A stretch of DNA of 12,252 bases from JALYJZ01 sp964476895 (GTDB lineage Bacteria; Patescibacteriota; SICC01): assembly GCA_964476895.1 (NCBI GenBank), contig CAYZCS010000028.1, forward strand, positions 1 to 12,252. The letters are read 5' to 3'. Positions within the stretch are counted from its first letter, which is position 1, and each line of letters begins with the position of its first letter. Made by a program: the position numbers and the translations under genes. Below, piece by piece: positions 4,090-12,191 of this stretch. The notes beneath the pieces were generated by a model. The model was not told where the DNA came from, did no database searches, and saw only the letters and a list, made by a program, of their open reading frames with translations.

Positions 4090-4857
4090 ATGAACACCTT
4101 GCTCCTCACCCGGCTCGGCCTTACCGATTCACAAGCGAAGACGTACCTTACCTTGATCAAGGCCGGCCAGCTCACGCCTCCGCAACTGGCCGCCAAGACC
4201 GGCGAAAGCCGCACCACTGCCTACATGGCACTGGCCAAGCTGGAAGAGGTCGGACTGGCCCGGCCGGTGGAGGATGCGCGCAAGCAGACGTATGAACCGG
4301 CCAACCCTGCCGAGCTGGAACGATACTTGGACCGCCGCCGCAAGGAACTCACCGAGGTCGAGGAAACCTACCGTGACTCGCTCTCCGGGATGCTCAGTTA
4401 CTACTACGCGCACCGTAACGAGCCGGGCGTACGGTTCTTCCAGGGCGAAAAGGGGCTGACCAAGATCTACGAAGACCACCTGCGGACTGGCGAGGACGTC
4501 TACTTCGTCCGCACTCCGGCGGACGAGCAATACTTCGGGAAGGTCCTGTACCAGTACATGACTAAACGGGCCCAGGCAGGAATTTCTGCACATGGCCTGG
4601 CACCATACAGCGAACGCGCCGCGGCGTGGGCCAAGCGGCACGACAAGCGGCTCAAGCGTGATATGACATGGTACCCGCGCAAGGCCTATACGGCGCCGGT
4701 CGAGATCGCGGTGTATGGCAACAAGGTGTCACTGGTTTCATTCGGCGATGAGGCGATCGGTACGATCATCGAAAGTCCTCAGATCGCGCAGGCATTGCGG
4801 GAGCTGTTCGGGATGGCGCAGGTCGGCGCCGGCGAGTTGATGCGGAAAATCCGCTGA
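4090..4857 (+). CDS. TrmB-family transcriptional regulator
   Basis: The 255-aa protein starts with a winged helix-turn-helix (about 1-70) with the family pattern LTRLGLTDSQAKTYLTL, then SRTTAYMALAKLEEVGLARPV, the recognition helix and wing. A helical linker (75-105) follows, then an effector domain with FFQGEKGLTKIYEDHL (117-131) and EDVYFVRTP, as in TrmB C-terminal domains with the phospholipase-D-like fold. TrmB proteins sense sugars in archaea; in bacteria the ligands are largely unknown, and none is indicated here. The frame stays open back to 4027, but that start would contain the promoter and has no homology-like sequence, so 4090 is chosen. The 3' end carries a small hairpin (GCGGA-AAA-TCCGC, 4842-4854). 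The gene ends 5 bp from the convergent gene. Confidence 0.8.
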   Translation: MNTLLLTRLGLTDSQAKTYLTLIKAGQLTPPQLAAKTGESRTTAYMALAKLEEVGLARPVEDARKQTYEPANPAELERYLDRRRKELTEVEETYRDSLSGMLSYYYAHRNEPGVRFFQGEKGLTKIYEDHLRTGEDVYFVRTPADEQYFGKVLYQYMTKRAQAGISAHGLAPYSERAAAWAKRHDKRLKRDMTWYPRKAYTAPVEIAVYGNKVSLVSFGDEAIGTIIESPQIAQALRELFGMAQVGAGELMRKIR

Positions 4858-4862
4858 CCGCT

Positions 4863-5768
4863 TTAGTTGTTCCCGCCTGACCGCTTCTTGGCCGCGCCCA
4901 TTTGTACCCGGGCTTCCTTGCGGCCGCGCTTGATGCCATGCCAGGCGAGGCGGGCCAACTCGGCCATGATTCGCAGTGGCGTGAGTCCGAGCTTCTCCAG
5001 ACGGCTTTCGTTTCTCCATGTTTGTTTGGTCCGCTCGACGGAGGCCCCGATCACCCGCATAGTCTCGGATGCCGGCTGTCCTTCCTCGGCGAGCTTCTCG
5101 ATCTCGGTCATCTGGTGCTTCCGGGCGCGTGCCAGCCAGTCTTCCGTGATCTCCTTTTCCTTCAGTTCGTCCAGTGCCCGTCTCCGCTCGAGATACTTTT
5201 CCCAGGGCCACCACCGCGCACCCTGTTCGGAGGTACGGTCGATGTGGTTCTGCACGTTATTCAAGGTCTCTTCGCGGCGAAGCTGTTCGGCCAGATCCTT
5301 GAGTTCTATCTCATCGCGCGTGTCCGCGCGGTCGATACGCCGCTTCATCCGGTCAGAAGCGTTCTCGTACGCTGCGGTCGCATCCTGATCGGCCTCCGCG
5401 GCATCAAGACCCGCCTTGGTGGCGATGTCATACTCATCGCGTTTGACGAAGCGACCCCTGGCGTCCCGCTCGGGACCCTTGTGATGGAGGCTTTGCTCGG
5501 CGTGTTCCAGTTCCCGTTGCTCGATTTCCGGCGTGATCTCGATTCCCTGTTCGCCGAGCCGATGCAGGCGGGCCCGGGCCTCCGCGAGCGCATCCTCGCG
5601 GGAGGCTTCGTGAGCCTGGGCATACAGTTCCCAGGCTTCCTCCTCGGCGCCCTTTACGATCTCCGACTGCATCTCAGGCGACGAGGCTTCGAAGTCCTCC
5701 TGCCGCTGTTCGAGGTGCTCGGGGCCGCGCTTGGCCTCATCCGGTGCTGGCTGTTCGCGTTCGCTCAT
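4863..5768 (-). CDS. Unknown 301-aa helical, charged protein
   Basis: The protein is very rich in Glu, Arg, Ala and Lys, and almost entirely helical or coiled-coil by appearance. An acidic N-terminal half (about 1-75) is followed by KGPERDARGRFVKRDEYD near 97-115, long charged helices (about 120-235), and a basic C-terminus (GIKRGRKEARVQMGAAKKR). There is no membrane segment or known catalytic motif. The frame opens at 5792, but that ATG is part of the -10 box (TATGAT), so the ATG at 5768 (MSEREQPAPDE) is the likely start, with a leader of about 12 nt and no SD. Function unknown; a structural or nucleic-acid-associated role is only a guess. It is convergent with the TrmB-family gene. Confidence 0.7.
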   Translation of the reverse strand: MSEREQPAPDEAKRGPEHLEQRQEDFEASSPEMQSEIVKGAEEEAWELYAQAHEASREDALAEARARLHRLGEQGIEITPEIEQRELEHAEQSLHHKGPERDARGRFVKRDEYDIATKAGLDAAEADQDATAAYENASDRMKRRIDRADTRDEIELKDLAEQLRREETLNNVQNHIDRTSEQGARWWPWEKYLERRRALDELKEKEITEDWLARARKHQMTEIEKLAEEGQPASETMRVIGASVERTKQTWRNESRLEKLGLTPLRIMAELARLAWHGIKRGRKEARVQMGAAKKRSGGNN

Positions 5769-5787
5769 GGGTATCAAAAATTGCGTA

Positions 5788-5816
5788 ATCATAGCAAATA
5801 TTCGTGCTTATGTCAA
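5788..5816 (-). promoter_or_regulatory. Promoter of the 301-aa protein gene
   Basis: On the minus strand TTGACA (5811-5816) is a perfect -35 box and TATGAT (5788-5793) a near-perfect -10, separated by 17 bp. The predicted start near 5781 leaves a very short leader before ATG 5768. The upstream ATG at 5792 would not be transcribed, which decides the start of the gene. Confidence 0.75.
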
Positions 5817-5846
5817 GGATCAGCAGCACTCTGCTACCGTTAGAAT

Positions 5847-7385
5847 ATGATCGCCGTCTATAACTTCGGCTCGCAGTTCACGCACCTGATCGCCCGGCGG
5901 CTCCGGGCGTTGAACGTCCACGCCGAGGTCATCGCGTCGGACACTCTCGCTACGGAACTGGCGGCGCGGAAGCCCTCCGGGATCATCCTGTCCGGCGGCC
6001 CCGCTTCCGTATCCGATCCTGACGCGCCGGGCGTGGATCCGGCGTTATTCGAGCTCGGCGTCCCGGTGCTCGGCATCTGCTACGGCGAGCAGCTGATGGT
6101 GAAGCTCCTGGGCGGCACGGTCGGGAAAGGCGAGTCCGGACAATATGGCAAGGAGACGGTGAAGAACGTCGCGGACGCGGGACCGCTCCTCGCGGGCCTG
6201 CCGGACGAGCACGTCGTGTGGTTCTCACACGGTGACCAGGTCTCGAAGCTCCCCGACCGCTTCCGGGCGATCGGCCGTACCGCGACCTGCGAGTTCGCCG
6301 CGATCGCCGATCCGGACCGCCGTTTCTTCGGGCTCCAGTTCCATCCGGAGGTGGTGCACACGGAGTACGGTACCGACGTGCTCCAGAACTTCGCGCTGAA
6401 CGTGTGCGGCGACCCGGCGGATTGGACCATCGAACACGCCCGGGAGGCGATTGCCGCCGACCTTACGGCGCAGCTCGGCGATGACGGCGACGTGATCGTC
6501 GGGGTGTCCGGCGGCGTGGATTCGATGGTCGCGGCCACGCTGCTGAACGAGCTCATTCCGGACCGGCTGCACGCGGTCTTCGTGGATACCGGGCTGCTCC
6601 GCCAGGACGAGGCCGAGGAAGTCAGCGCGGCGTTCGCCGAACGGGGCTTCCGGGACTTCCGCCGGATCGATGCCGCGGATACGTTCCTTGGCAAACTCGC
6701 GGGCGTGAGCGATCCGGAGGAGAAGCGGAAGATCATCGGCCACACGTTCATCGAGCTGTTCGAGACGGAGGCGGAACGGATCGGCCAGGCCGCCGAAGTC
6801 CGCTTTCTGGCCCAGGGGACGATCTACCCGGACCGGATCGAGTCGGCCCAGCCGTCGAAGCATGCCGCGAAGATCAAAAGCCACCACAACCTGACGTTGC
6901 CGGAAAAGTTGAAGCTGGAGATCGTCGAGCCGCTGGGGGAACTCTACAAGGATGAGGTCCGGGAACTCGGCATTCAGCTGGGGCTTCCGGCGCATCTCGT
7001 GGGACGGCATCCGTTTCCCGGGCCGGGACTGGCGATCCGGATCCTCGGCGACGTCACGCCGGAGCGCGTCCGGACCCTCCAGACCGCGGACGCGATCTAC
7101 CAGCAGGAGTTGCGGACCAGCGGCGAGTACGACAACATCTGGCAGGCGTTCGCGGCGCTGCTGCCGGTCAAGAGCGTCGGAGTGATGGGCGACGCCCGCA
7201 CGTATGAGGACATCATCAGCCTGCGCGCCGTCACGTCGGTGGATGGGATGACCGCGGACTGGTACCGGTTCCCGCCGGAGGTGCTGGAGCGGGTCTCGTC
7301 GCGGATCGTCAACGAGGTGGCTGGCGTGAACCGGGTCCTCTACGACGTGACCCAGAAGCCGCCGGGCACGATCGAGTACGAATAG
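5847..7385 (+). CDS. guaA: GMP synthase (glutamine-hydrolysing)
   Basis: GuaA converts XMP, ATP and glutamine to GMP, the last step of guanine nucleotide synthesis, in the cytoplasm. The 512-aa single-chain enzyme has the bacterial layout. An N-terminal class I glutamine amidotransferase (about 1-190) carries catalytic Cys78 in LGICYGEQ and the His166/Glu168 pair in QFHPEV. An ATP-pyrophosphatase domain follows, with the PP-loop GVSGGVDS (219-226). The dimerisation domain includes RHPFPGPGLAIR and ends KPPGTIEYE, close to the usual KPPxTIEWE. GEQ replaces the more common GMQ or GLQ after the nucleophile. Length is near the family norm. The start fits the conserved N-terminus (IAVYNFGSQ). No SD and no clear -35 are visible; TAGAAT abuts the ATG. 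A small hairpin AGCAG-CACT-CTGCT (5822-5835) lies just upstream. Confidence 0.97.
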   Translation: MIAVYNFGSQFTHLIARRLRALNVHAEVIASDTLATELAARKPSGIILSGGPASVSDPDAPGVDPALFELGVPVLGICYGEQLMVKLLGGTVGKGESGQYGKETVKNVADAGPLLAGLPDEHVVWFSHGDQVSKLPDRFRAIGRTATCEFAAIADPDRRFFGLQFHPEVVHTEYGTDVLQNFALNVCGDPADWTIEHAREAIAADLTAQLGDDGDVIVGVSGGVDSMVAATLLNELIPDRLHAVFVDTGLLRQDEAEEVSAAFAERGFRDFRRIDAADTFLGKLAGVSDPEEKRKIIGHTFIELFETEAERIGQAAEVRFLAQGTIYPDRIESAQPSKHAAKIKSHHNLTLPEKLKLEIVEPLGELYKDEVRELGIQLGLPAHLVGRHPFPGPGLAIRILGDVTPERVRTLQTADAIYQQELRTSGEYDNIWQAFAALLPVKSVGVMGDARTYEDIISLRAVTSVDGMTADWYRFPPEVLERVSSRIVNEVAGVNRVLYDVTQKPPGTIEYE

Positions 7386-7390
7386 CATCC

Positions 7391-7413
7391 GCTGGGCCCT
7401 TCGCTCTCCCAGC
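7391..7413 (+). terminator. Weak hairpin after guaA
   Basis: GCTGGG (7391-7396) pairs with CCCAGC (7408-7413) around an 11-nt loop, 5 nt after the guaA stop. There is no T-tract, so termination may be inefficient. The hairpin ends just before the -35 box of the next gene. Confidence 0.35.
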
Positions 7414-7415
7414 AC

Positions 7416-7467
7416 TTGACTGGTTGGTTTAAAAGTGCTAGGATTAAGCAATTTTAAACCAAACCAG
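7416..7467 (+). promoter_or_regulatory. Promoter embedded in a long inverted repeat
   Basis: TTGACT (7416-7421) and TAGGAT (7439-7444) are separated by 17 bp and predict a start near 7451. An inverted repeat surrounds the -10 box: CTGGTTGGTTTAAAA (7420-7434) and TTTTAAACCAAACCAG (7452-7467), matching over 15 positions with one bulged base. The left arm fills the spacer and the right arm covers the first transcribed bases, the classic place for a repressor. No T-tract follows, so it is not a terminator. It is a strong candidate operator for the 7485-8684 gene. Confidence 0.65.
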
Positions 7468-7484
7468 TGATCGAGCGAACAGAC

Positions 7485-8684
7485 ATGGACAGTGCCGCGG
7501 AAGCCGCCCAGGAGGAGGCGTATCATGCCGCGGCCGCCAACCAAGAGGCGGTAAGCGCGGTGACACCGTCCGCGGTTCCCGCCCGACGATTCCGGATTCC
7601 CAAGCCGTACGTCATCGGCGGAGCGGCGTTGGCCGTCCTGGCGGCCGGCGCCGTCGCAGCATATATGTACCTCTACCAGACGCCCGAACAGATCGTGGGG
7701 ACAATGCTCGACCGGCTCGAATCCGTCGAGGCGTTCGAGTACACCGGTCAGGTCAAGCTGACGGAAGGCAGTGAAGGTTCCGATTTCTCGCTTCGGTCCG
7801 AAGGGGCCGTCGACGTGCGCGACGACGGCACGCCCAAATTCCAGGGACTTTTTGCGCTGGCGATGAACGGAACGGAAGACATGGACCTCTCCGCCGAGGC
7901 GGAAGCCCGCAGTATCGGGGATACGGCCTACTTCAGGGTGAATGAAGTGCCGGCACTCGGCGTGCCCTTGCTGGAATCCGTCAGGGACCAATGGTTCGTG
8001 ATCGACCCCGAGGCGGTACGCGAGCAGACCGGGCACGATATCGTCCAGGAAAACGAAGACTGGCTTACGCCCGACCAGCAGCGTCGGGTGAAGGAAGCAT
8101 TCCGGAAGTCCCGCGCCCTCACGTTTACGAAAAACGGAAGCGGGGAGGCGGACGGTACGGCGGTGCACCGGATCGGCTATCAGGTCGACGAGGAAGCGTT
8201 CAAGACCCTGGTTCTCGAGCTGTACAGGATCGTCGAAGACGAGGAGATGAGCGATGACCAGCGCCAGGAACTGGACGACGCGCTGGAGGAAGTTGCATTC
8301 AAGCCCGGCGACCTCTGGATCGGCAAGGATGACTACCTGCCCCGGAAAATCACCGGCGGCCTTGAGGGAGGCCGTACCGGAACGTTGGCATTTACCCTGA
8401 CGCTCGAGAATTACGGTGACGACGTGCCCCAAATCGCGGCCCCGGACGGCGCGAGGCCGGTTTCCGAGATCGTCGGCATGTTCACGGACGGCTTCGGGGC
8501 GGAAACCGGTTCGAATGATACCGACGGAGACGGCCTGGATGATGCCCAGGAATCCCTCTATCGGACCGACCCGCGCCGTGCCGACACTGACGGTGACGGG
8601 CATACGGACGGTGACGAGGTAGAGAACGGCTACGACCCCCTCGGCCCCGGCCGCCTTGAGTTGGACGCACAGCCTGCTATCTGA
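7485..8684 (+). CDS. Membrane-anchored protein with C-terminal thrombospondin-type-3 repeats
   Basis: From ATG 7485 the product is 399 aa. GTG 7467 is in frame but is the last base pair of the operator-like repeat, so the ATG is preferred; neither has an SD. A short cytoplasmic Ala-rich and basic stretch precedes one TM helix (about 42-63), leaving the rest outside. Residues about 67-330 (PEQIVGTMLDRLESVEAFEYTGQVKL, then beta-rich sequence with DTAYFRV and PRKITGGL) resemble the LppX/LolA-like beta fold common in surface lipoproteins. The end (345-386) holds two Asp-rich motifs, DTDGDGLDDAQE and DTDGDGHTDGDE, typical thrombospondin-type-3 calcium-binding repeats. A surface protein of unknown ligand is the best description. 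Confidence 0.8.
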   Translation: MDSAAEAAQEEAYHAAAANQEAVSAVTPSAVPARRFRIPKPYVIGGAALAVLAAGAVAAYMYLYQTPEQIVGTMLDRLESVEAFEYTGQVKLTEGSEGSDFSLRSEGAVDVRDDGTPKFQGLFALAMNGTEDMDLSAEAEARSIGDTAYFRVNEVPALGVPLLESVRDQWFVIDPEAVREQTGHDIVQENEDWLTPDQQRRVKEAFRKSRALTFTKNGSGEADGTAVHRIGYQVDEEAFKTLVLELYRIVEDEEMSDDQRQELDDALEEVAFKPGDLWIGKDDYLPRKITGGLEGGRTGTLAFTLTLENYGDDVPQIAAPDGARPVSEIVGMFTDGFGAETGSNDTDGDGLDDAQESLYRTDPRRADTDGDGHTDGDEVENGYDPLGPGRLELDAQPAI

Positions 8685-8743
8685 CCCGTCGCAAGGGCGA
8701 TTGAAAACACCTGTCCGCTCTGCCATGCTGAGCTCTTCCGACA

Positions 8744-8772
8744 TTGACAAAAACGTCTAAAAATGTTATGGT
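8744..8772 (+). promoter_or_regulatory. Promoter of pilB, short or no leader
   Basis: TTGACA (8744-8749) is a perfect -35 box, followed after 17 bp by TATGGT (8767-8772). A start near 8779 would leave about 6 nt before ATG 8785, with no Shine-Dalgarno. The promoter probably serves both pilB and the SpoIID-domain gene. A short inverted repeat ACATT/AATGT (8741-8745, 8762-8766) brackets the spacer. Confidence 0.7.
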
Positions 8773-8784
8773 TGCGTAATTTCC

Positions 8785-10698
8785 ATGTCACATGAACTCA
8801 CACCACGGGAGCAGGCAAAGCTTGAGGACTTCGTCCGCAAGGGCTTGGGCGGTACCGCGGATACGCCGCCGCCTCCTAAGAACGAGACCGATTCCTCGCT
8901 CAAGGAACAGGACGAGGAACAACGCGAGAAGCTGTCGCCCGTGAGCCCGTCGGTCAAGAGCAGCAAACGGGTCGTGCAGGAGTCCGGCTCGGCACCCTCG
9001 AGACAGAAGAAAGACGACGATGACGATGTCGACCTGTTCGCTCGCGGCAACGTGAGCCGGGTGGTCGATGAGTTCAGGGCCGAGAAGGTCGAAAAAGAGC
9101 AGCGGGCCGCCGCCAAGAAGGCCGGCCTGCCCTTCGTGCGGCTGATGGGGTACCCGATCAGCCCGGAAGTGCTTGCTCTGATTCCACGGGAGATCGCCGA
9201 AAAGTACGGTGTGATCTCCTACATCAAGGTCGGCAACAAGGTGCGGGTCGGCGTCCGCCATCCCGGCACCAAACAGACTTCGCAGGTACTGGAATCGCTC
9301 AACCGGGCGACGGACCATGATTACCTCGTGTCGGCGATCGGTGAGGATTCCTACCGTTATGCACTCAAGCTGTATGACGAACTGCCCGAGGCGCGCGCAT
9401 CCACGTCGGATGTCTCCGTGGACGAGAAGGAAAAGGAATCGTTCGAGACGGACATCCAATCGTTCCTTGACCTTCGGTCCCGAATCAAGGACGTGCCGAC
9501 CACCAAGGTCGTCGACACGCTCCTCACCGGCGCGGTGAAGGTAGGTGCCTCCGACGTCCACGTCGAACCGATGGAGGAAGGAGTACGGATCCGCTACCGG
9601 ATCGACGGGGTGCTGCACACCGTCGCCGACTTCAAGACCGACATCCTGCAGAGCCTCCTGTCCCGGCTGAAGTTCCTGGCCAAGCTCAAGCTGGACGTGA
9701 ACCGCCTGCCGCAAGACGGCCGGTTCACGATCACGGACAAGCAGCAGGACCGGAGCGCCGAGCTCGACGTCCGGGTGGCGACGATCCCTTCCCAGTATGG
9801 CGAAGCGATCACCATGCGGCTCCTGAACCGCGACGCGACGGGCATTACGCTCGACTCGCTCGGCCTCACCGGGGAGGCTCGCAGGAAAGTGCTGGCGGCG
9901 ATCGATCGGCCGCAGGGCATGGTGCTGGAATGCGGCCCGACCGGTTCCGGAAAGACCACCACGCTCTACTCGCTGCTCACGCGGCTCAACGATCCTGGCA
10001 AGAAGCTCGTGACGCTGGAGGATCCGGTGGAGTACCGGCTGCCCGGCGTGATGCAATCGCAGGTGGATCCCGCCCACGGATACGACTTCGCGGAGGGATT
10101 CCGCTCGGTGCTCCGGCTTGACCCCGACGTGCTGATGATCGGTGAGATCCGTGACAGCAAGACCGCCGATCAGGCGGTGCAGGCGTCCCTGACCGGCCAC
10201 ATCGTGCTCTCGACGCTGCACACCAACGATGCCCCGACCGCGATCCCGCGGCTTACCGACATCGGCGTCCGGCCGTTCCTGCTCGCTAACGCGATCAACG
10301 CGATCATCGCGCAGCGGCTGGTGCGGAAGATCTGCATCCATTGCGCGGCCGAGACCAAGCCGGACACGGCCACGCTCGAGGCGGTGGAAGAGGTGCTCAA
10401 GGCACTGCCGGAACATGCCAAGGACGGCCTGCCGCCGAAAAAGGAGTGGTTGTTCATGAAGGGCAAGGGCTGCGCGCAGTGCAACGGCACCGGCTTTTCC
10501 GGCCGTATCGGCATCTTCGAAGTGCTGGTGATCAGCGACGAGATCGAGCGGCTGGCGATGAATCGGGCGCCGATCAGCCAACTTCGGCAAGCGGCCCACC
10601 GGACGGGTATGATGACCATGGAACAGGACGGCTTGCTGAAGGCCTTGGCGGGCGTTACGACGATCAGCGAGGTCTGGCGGGTCGCACGCGACATCTGA
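8785..10698 (+). CDS. pilB: Type IV pilus / type II secretion assembly ATPase (PilB/GspE family)
   Basis: This cytoplasmic hexameric ATPase powers assembly of type IV pili or related pseudopili. The 637-aa protein has a long charged, probably disordered N-terminus (about 1-110, with DDDDDVD at 77-83) and an MshEN-like N-terminal domain (about 115-205). The ATPase domain contains the Asp box with RIRYRIDGVLH (267-278), Walker A GPTGSGKTT (384-392), Walker B region LDPDVLMIGEIRD (445-457) and His box GHIVLSTLHTNDA (471-483). Paired CxxC motifs (517-520 and 563-566) form the zinc site that marks PilB/GspE and is absent from the retraction ATPase PilT. Length is slightly above the norm because of the N-terminal extension. 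No pilin, PilC or prepilin peptidase gene is in the window. Symbol assigned by family; gspE is equally possible. Confidence 0.93.
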   Translation: MSHELTPREQAKLEDFVRKGLGGTADTPPPPKNETDSSLKEQDEEQREKLSPVSPSVKSSKRVVQESGSAPSRQKKDDDDDVDLFARGNVSRVVDEFRAEKVEKEQRAAAKKAGLPFVRLMGYPISPEVLALIPREIAEKYGVISYIKVGNKVRVGVRHPGTKQTSQVLESLNRATDHDYLVSAIGEDSYRYALKLYDELPEARASTSDVSVDEKEKESFETDIQSFLDLRSRIKDVPTTKVVDTLLTGAVKVGASDVHVEPMEEGVRIRYRIDGVLHTVADFKTDILQSLLSRLKFLAKLKLDVNRLPQDGRFTITDKQQDRSAELDVRVATIPSQYGEAITMRLLNRDATGITLDSLGLTGEARRKVLAAIDRPQGMVLECGPTGSGKTTTLYSLLTRLNDPGKKLVTLEDPVEYRLPGVMQSQVDPAHGYDFAEGFRSVLRLDPDVLMIGEIRDSKTADQAVQASLTGHIVLSTLHTNDAPTAIPRLTDIGVRPFLLANAINAIIAQRLVRKICIHCAAETKPDTATLEAVEEVLKALPEHAKDGLPPKKEWLFMKGKGCAQCNGTGFSGRIGIFEVLVISDEIERLAMNRAPISQLRQAAHRTGMMTMEQDGLLKALAGVTTISEVWRVARDI

Positions 10699-10711
10699 AC
10701 CCCGCGCCGCC

Positions 10712-12178
10712 GTGATACGAATACCCAACCGAACCAGAACGCTGATGGCCGGACTGCTCTGCTTGGTGATGACGTTCGGCGTGGTGAGCGGAGGGCCGGT
10801 CGCCGCGCAGGACGGAGCGCAGGACGAACTCAGCCAGGCGCGCCAGGAAAAGGCGTTCTACTCGTCACAGCAGCGGCAGCTCGGCGAAGCGCAGGCGGCC
10901 TCTGAAACGGACTTGGAGTTGGCGCAGGCCGAGTTGGCGAAACAACGCAAGGTCGTGGAGCTGAGCCTGGCCAAGGTCGAGCGAATCAACCGGGACCTCA
11001 CCATCCTGAAGGCCCAACGCGGCCAGGCGATGGAGGAATCGTACATCTCGTCCGCTGGCGACAACACGCTGCTCTATGCGCTGGTCGATTCCGGCTCCCT
11101 GAGCGAATTCCTGCGACGGGGGCAGTACACGATCTTCCTGGTCGACCACAAGGAAGGGTTGGTGGACCGGATCGATGGCGAGATCCGGGCACTGGATGAC
11201 GAACGCCGCGACCTGATCACCAAGAAGAACGCGCTGGAGGCGGACATTGGCGCGCTCAGCGAACGGGTCGCGTTGCTCAAGCTGCAGTTGGAAGCTACGG
11301 GCGAGAACCTGGAGCGGGCCGCCGCACGGGAAGCATACCTGCTCTCGGTCGCCAGCTTCCTGGAGGAAAACGACCGTGACTTCGTGAAGCGGAATGAGCC
11401 GATCGGCGGCCGGTTCGCGTTCGCCGGCGGCGGTACCGAGCACGGCCTCGGCATGTCGCAGTACGGCGCCAAGGGCGCGGCGGAGCGTGGCCGGAACTAC
11501 AAGGAGATCCTCTCGCACTACTACCGCGGGACCTCGATCAAGAAGGTCGGCAGCTTCGAGGTGGCCGGGCAGGGAGAGTCCGAGGCATACGTTGCCCGGG
11601 TGGTGGCGGGAGAGATAAGCGCCAGTTGGCCGATGGAGACGCTCAAGGCCCAGGCGATAGCGGCCCGGAGCTATGCGTACCGGAACCGCGGGAACCAGGA
11701 TTGTACGCCGCGGACACAGGCCTGCGGCCAGCCGCGCGATCGGATCCGAGAGGCGGTCGAAGCTACGCGCGGCCAGGTGCTGACCCACGACGGCCAGGTC
11801 GTCCCCGCGTATTACCATTCCACGTCGGGCGGCTGGACGGAGCACAACGAAAACGTCTGGGGCGGCGCGCCGCTGCCGTGGCTCCGGGGCGTGTCGAGCC
11901 CGTGGGAAACGGATTCGCCGCACTGGTACTGGGAATCGAAGCCCTATTCCCGGGCGCAGATGGAGGGAATCCTGAAGCAGGATCCGCGGACGTCGGTCGG
12001 GCGGCTCGAGACCGTCAAGATCATCGGGCGGGGCGTCTCAGGCCGGGTGACCGCGGTGGAGATCCGCGGATCGGCCGGTACCAAGACCGTGTCCGGCCCG
12101 CGCTTCAAGGCGATCTTCAACGCATATTCTCCGGCGGACGAGCCGGGCCTCCGCTCCACGTTGTTCGGATTCAGGTAA
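10712..12178 (+). CDS. Exported coiled-coil protein with SpoIID/LytB domain
   Basis: GTG 10712, 13 nt after pilB, gives a proper signal peptide: basic start MIRIPNRTRT, hydrophobic core (11-28), likely cleavage after VAA (30-32). ATG 10745 would lose the basic region. Residues about 35-220 are heptad-rich coiled coil, as in cell-wall hydrolases that dock to membrane partners. The SpoIID domain follows, with HGLGMSQYGA (244-253), SWPMETLKAQAIAARSYAYR (305-324) and YHSTSGGWTEHNENVWGG. SpoIID proteins are lytic transglycosylases cutting peptidoglycan; Glu301 in VVAGEI matches the expected catalytic Glu. Here the HGLGMSQYGA motif precedes the catalytic segment, the reverse of Bacillus SpoIID. Cys331 and Cys338 could form a disulfide. 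Co-transcription with pilB suggests wall remodelling for pilus passage, which is inference. Confidence 0.85.
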   Translation: MIRIPNRTRTLMAGLLCLVMTFGVVSGGPVAAQDGAQDELSQARQEKAFYSSQQRQLGEAQAASETDLELAQAELAKQRKVVELSLAKVERINRDLTILKAQRGQAMEESYISSAGDNTLLYALVDSGSLSEFLRRGQYTIFLVDHKEGLVDRIDGEIRALDDERRDLITKKNALEADIGALSERVALLKLQLEATGENLERAAAREAYLLSVASFLEENDRDFVKRNEPIGGRFAFAGGGTEHGLGMSQYGAKGAAERGRNYKEILSHYYRGTSIKKVGSFEVAGQGESEAYVARVVAGEISASWPMETLKAQAIAARSYAYRNRGNQDCTPRTQACGQPRDRIREAVEATRGQVLTHDGQVVPAYYHSTSGGWTEHNENVWGGAPLPWLRGVSSPWETDSPHWYWESKPYSRAQMEGILKQDPRTSVGRLETVKIIGRGVSGRVTAVEIRGSAGTKTVSGPRFKAIFNAYSPADEPGLRSTLFGFR

Positions 12179-12191
12179 GTCCAAAGTAAAA

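Noticed and set aside
4902..5843. 313-aa plus-strand ORF opposite the 301-aa protein
   Set aside because: The minus-strand frame has a near-consensus promoter and compositionally sensible helical protein; this frame has neither an SD nor a promoter.
6225..8750. Long 841-aa open frame on the minus strand
   Set aside because: It is antisense to guaA and the TSP3-repeat gene, has no recognisable domain, and is explained by GC-rich codon use that leaves the opposite frame open.
8788..10728. 646-aa minus-strand open frame
   Set aside because: It mirrors pilB, whose motifs are unmistakable; the opposite frame is His-, Arg- and Val-rich without any family signature.
10865..11923. 352-aa minus-strand open frame
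   Set aside because: It is a shadow of the SpoIID-domain gene, with no promoter or ribosome site of its own.
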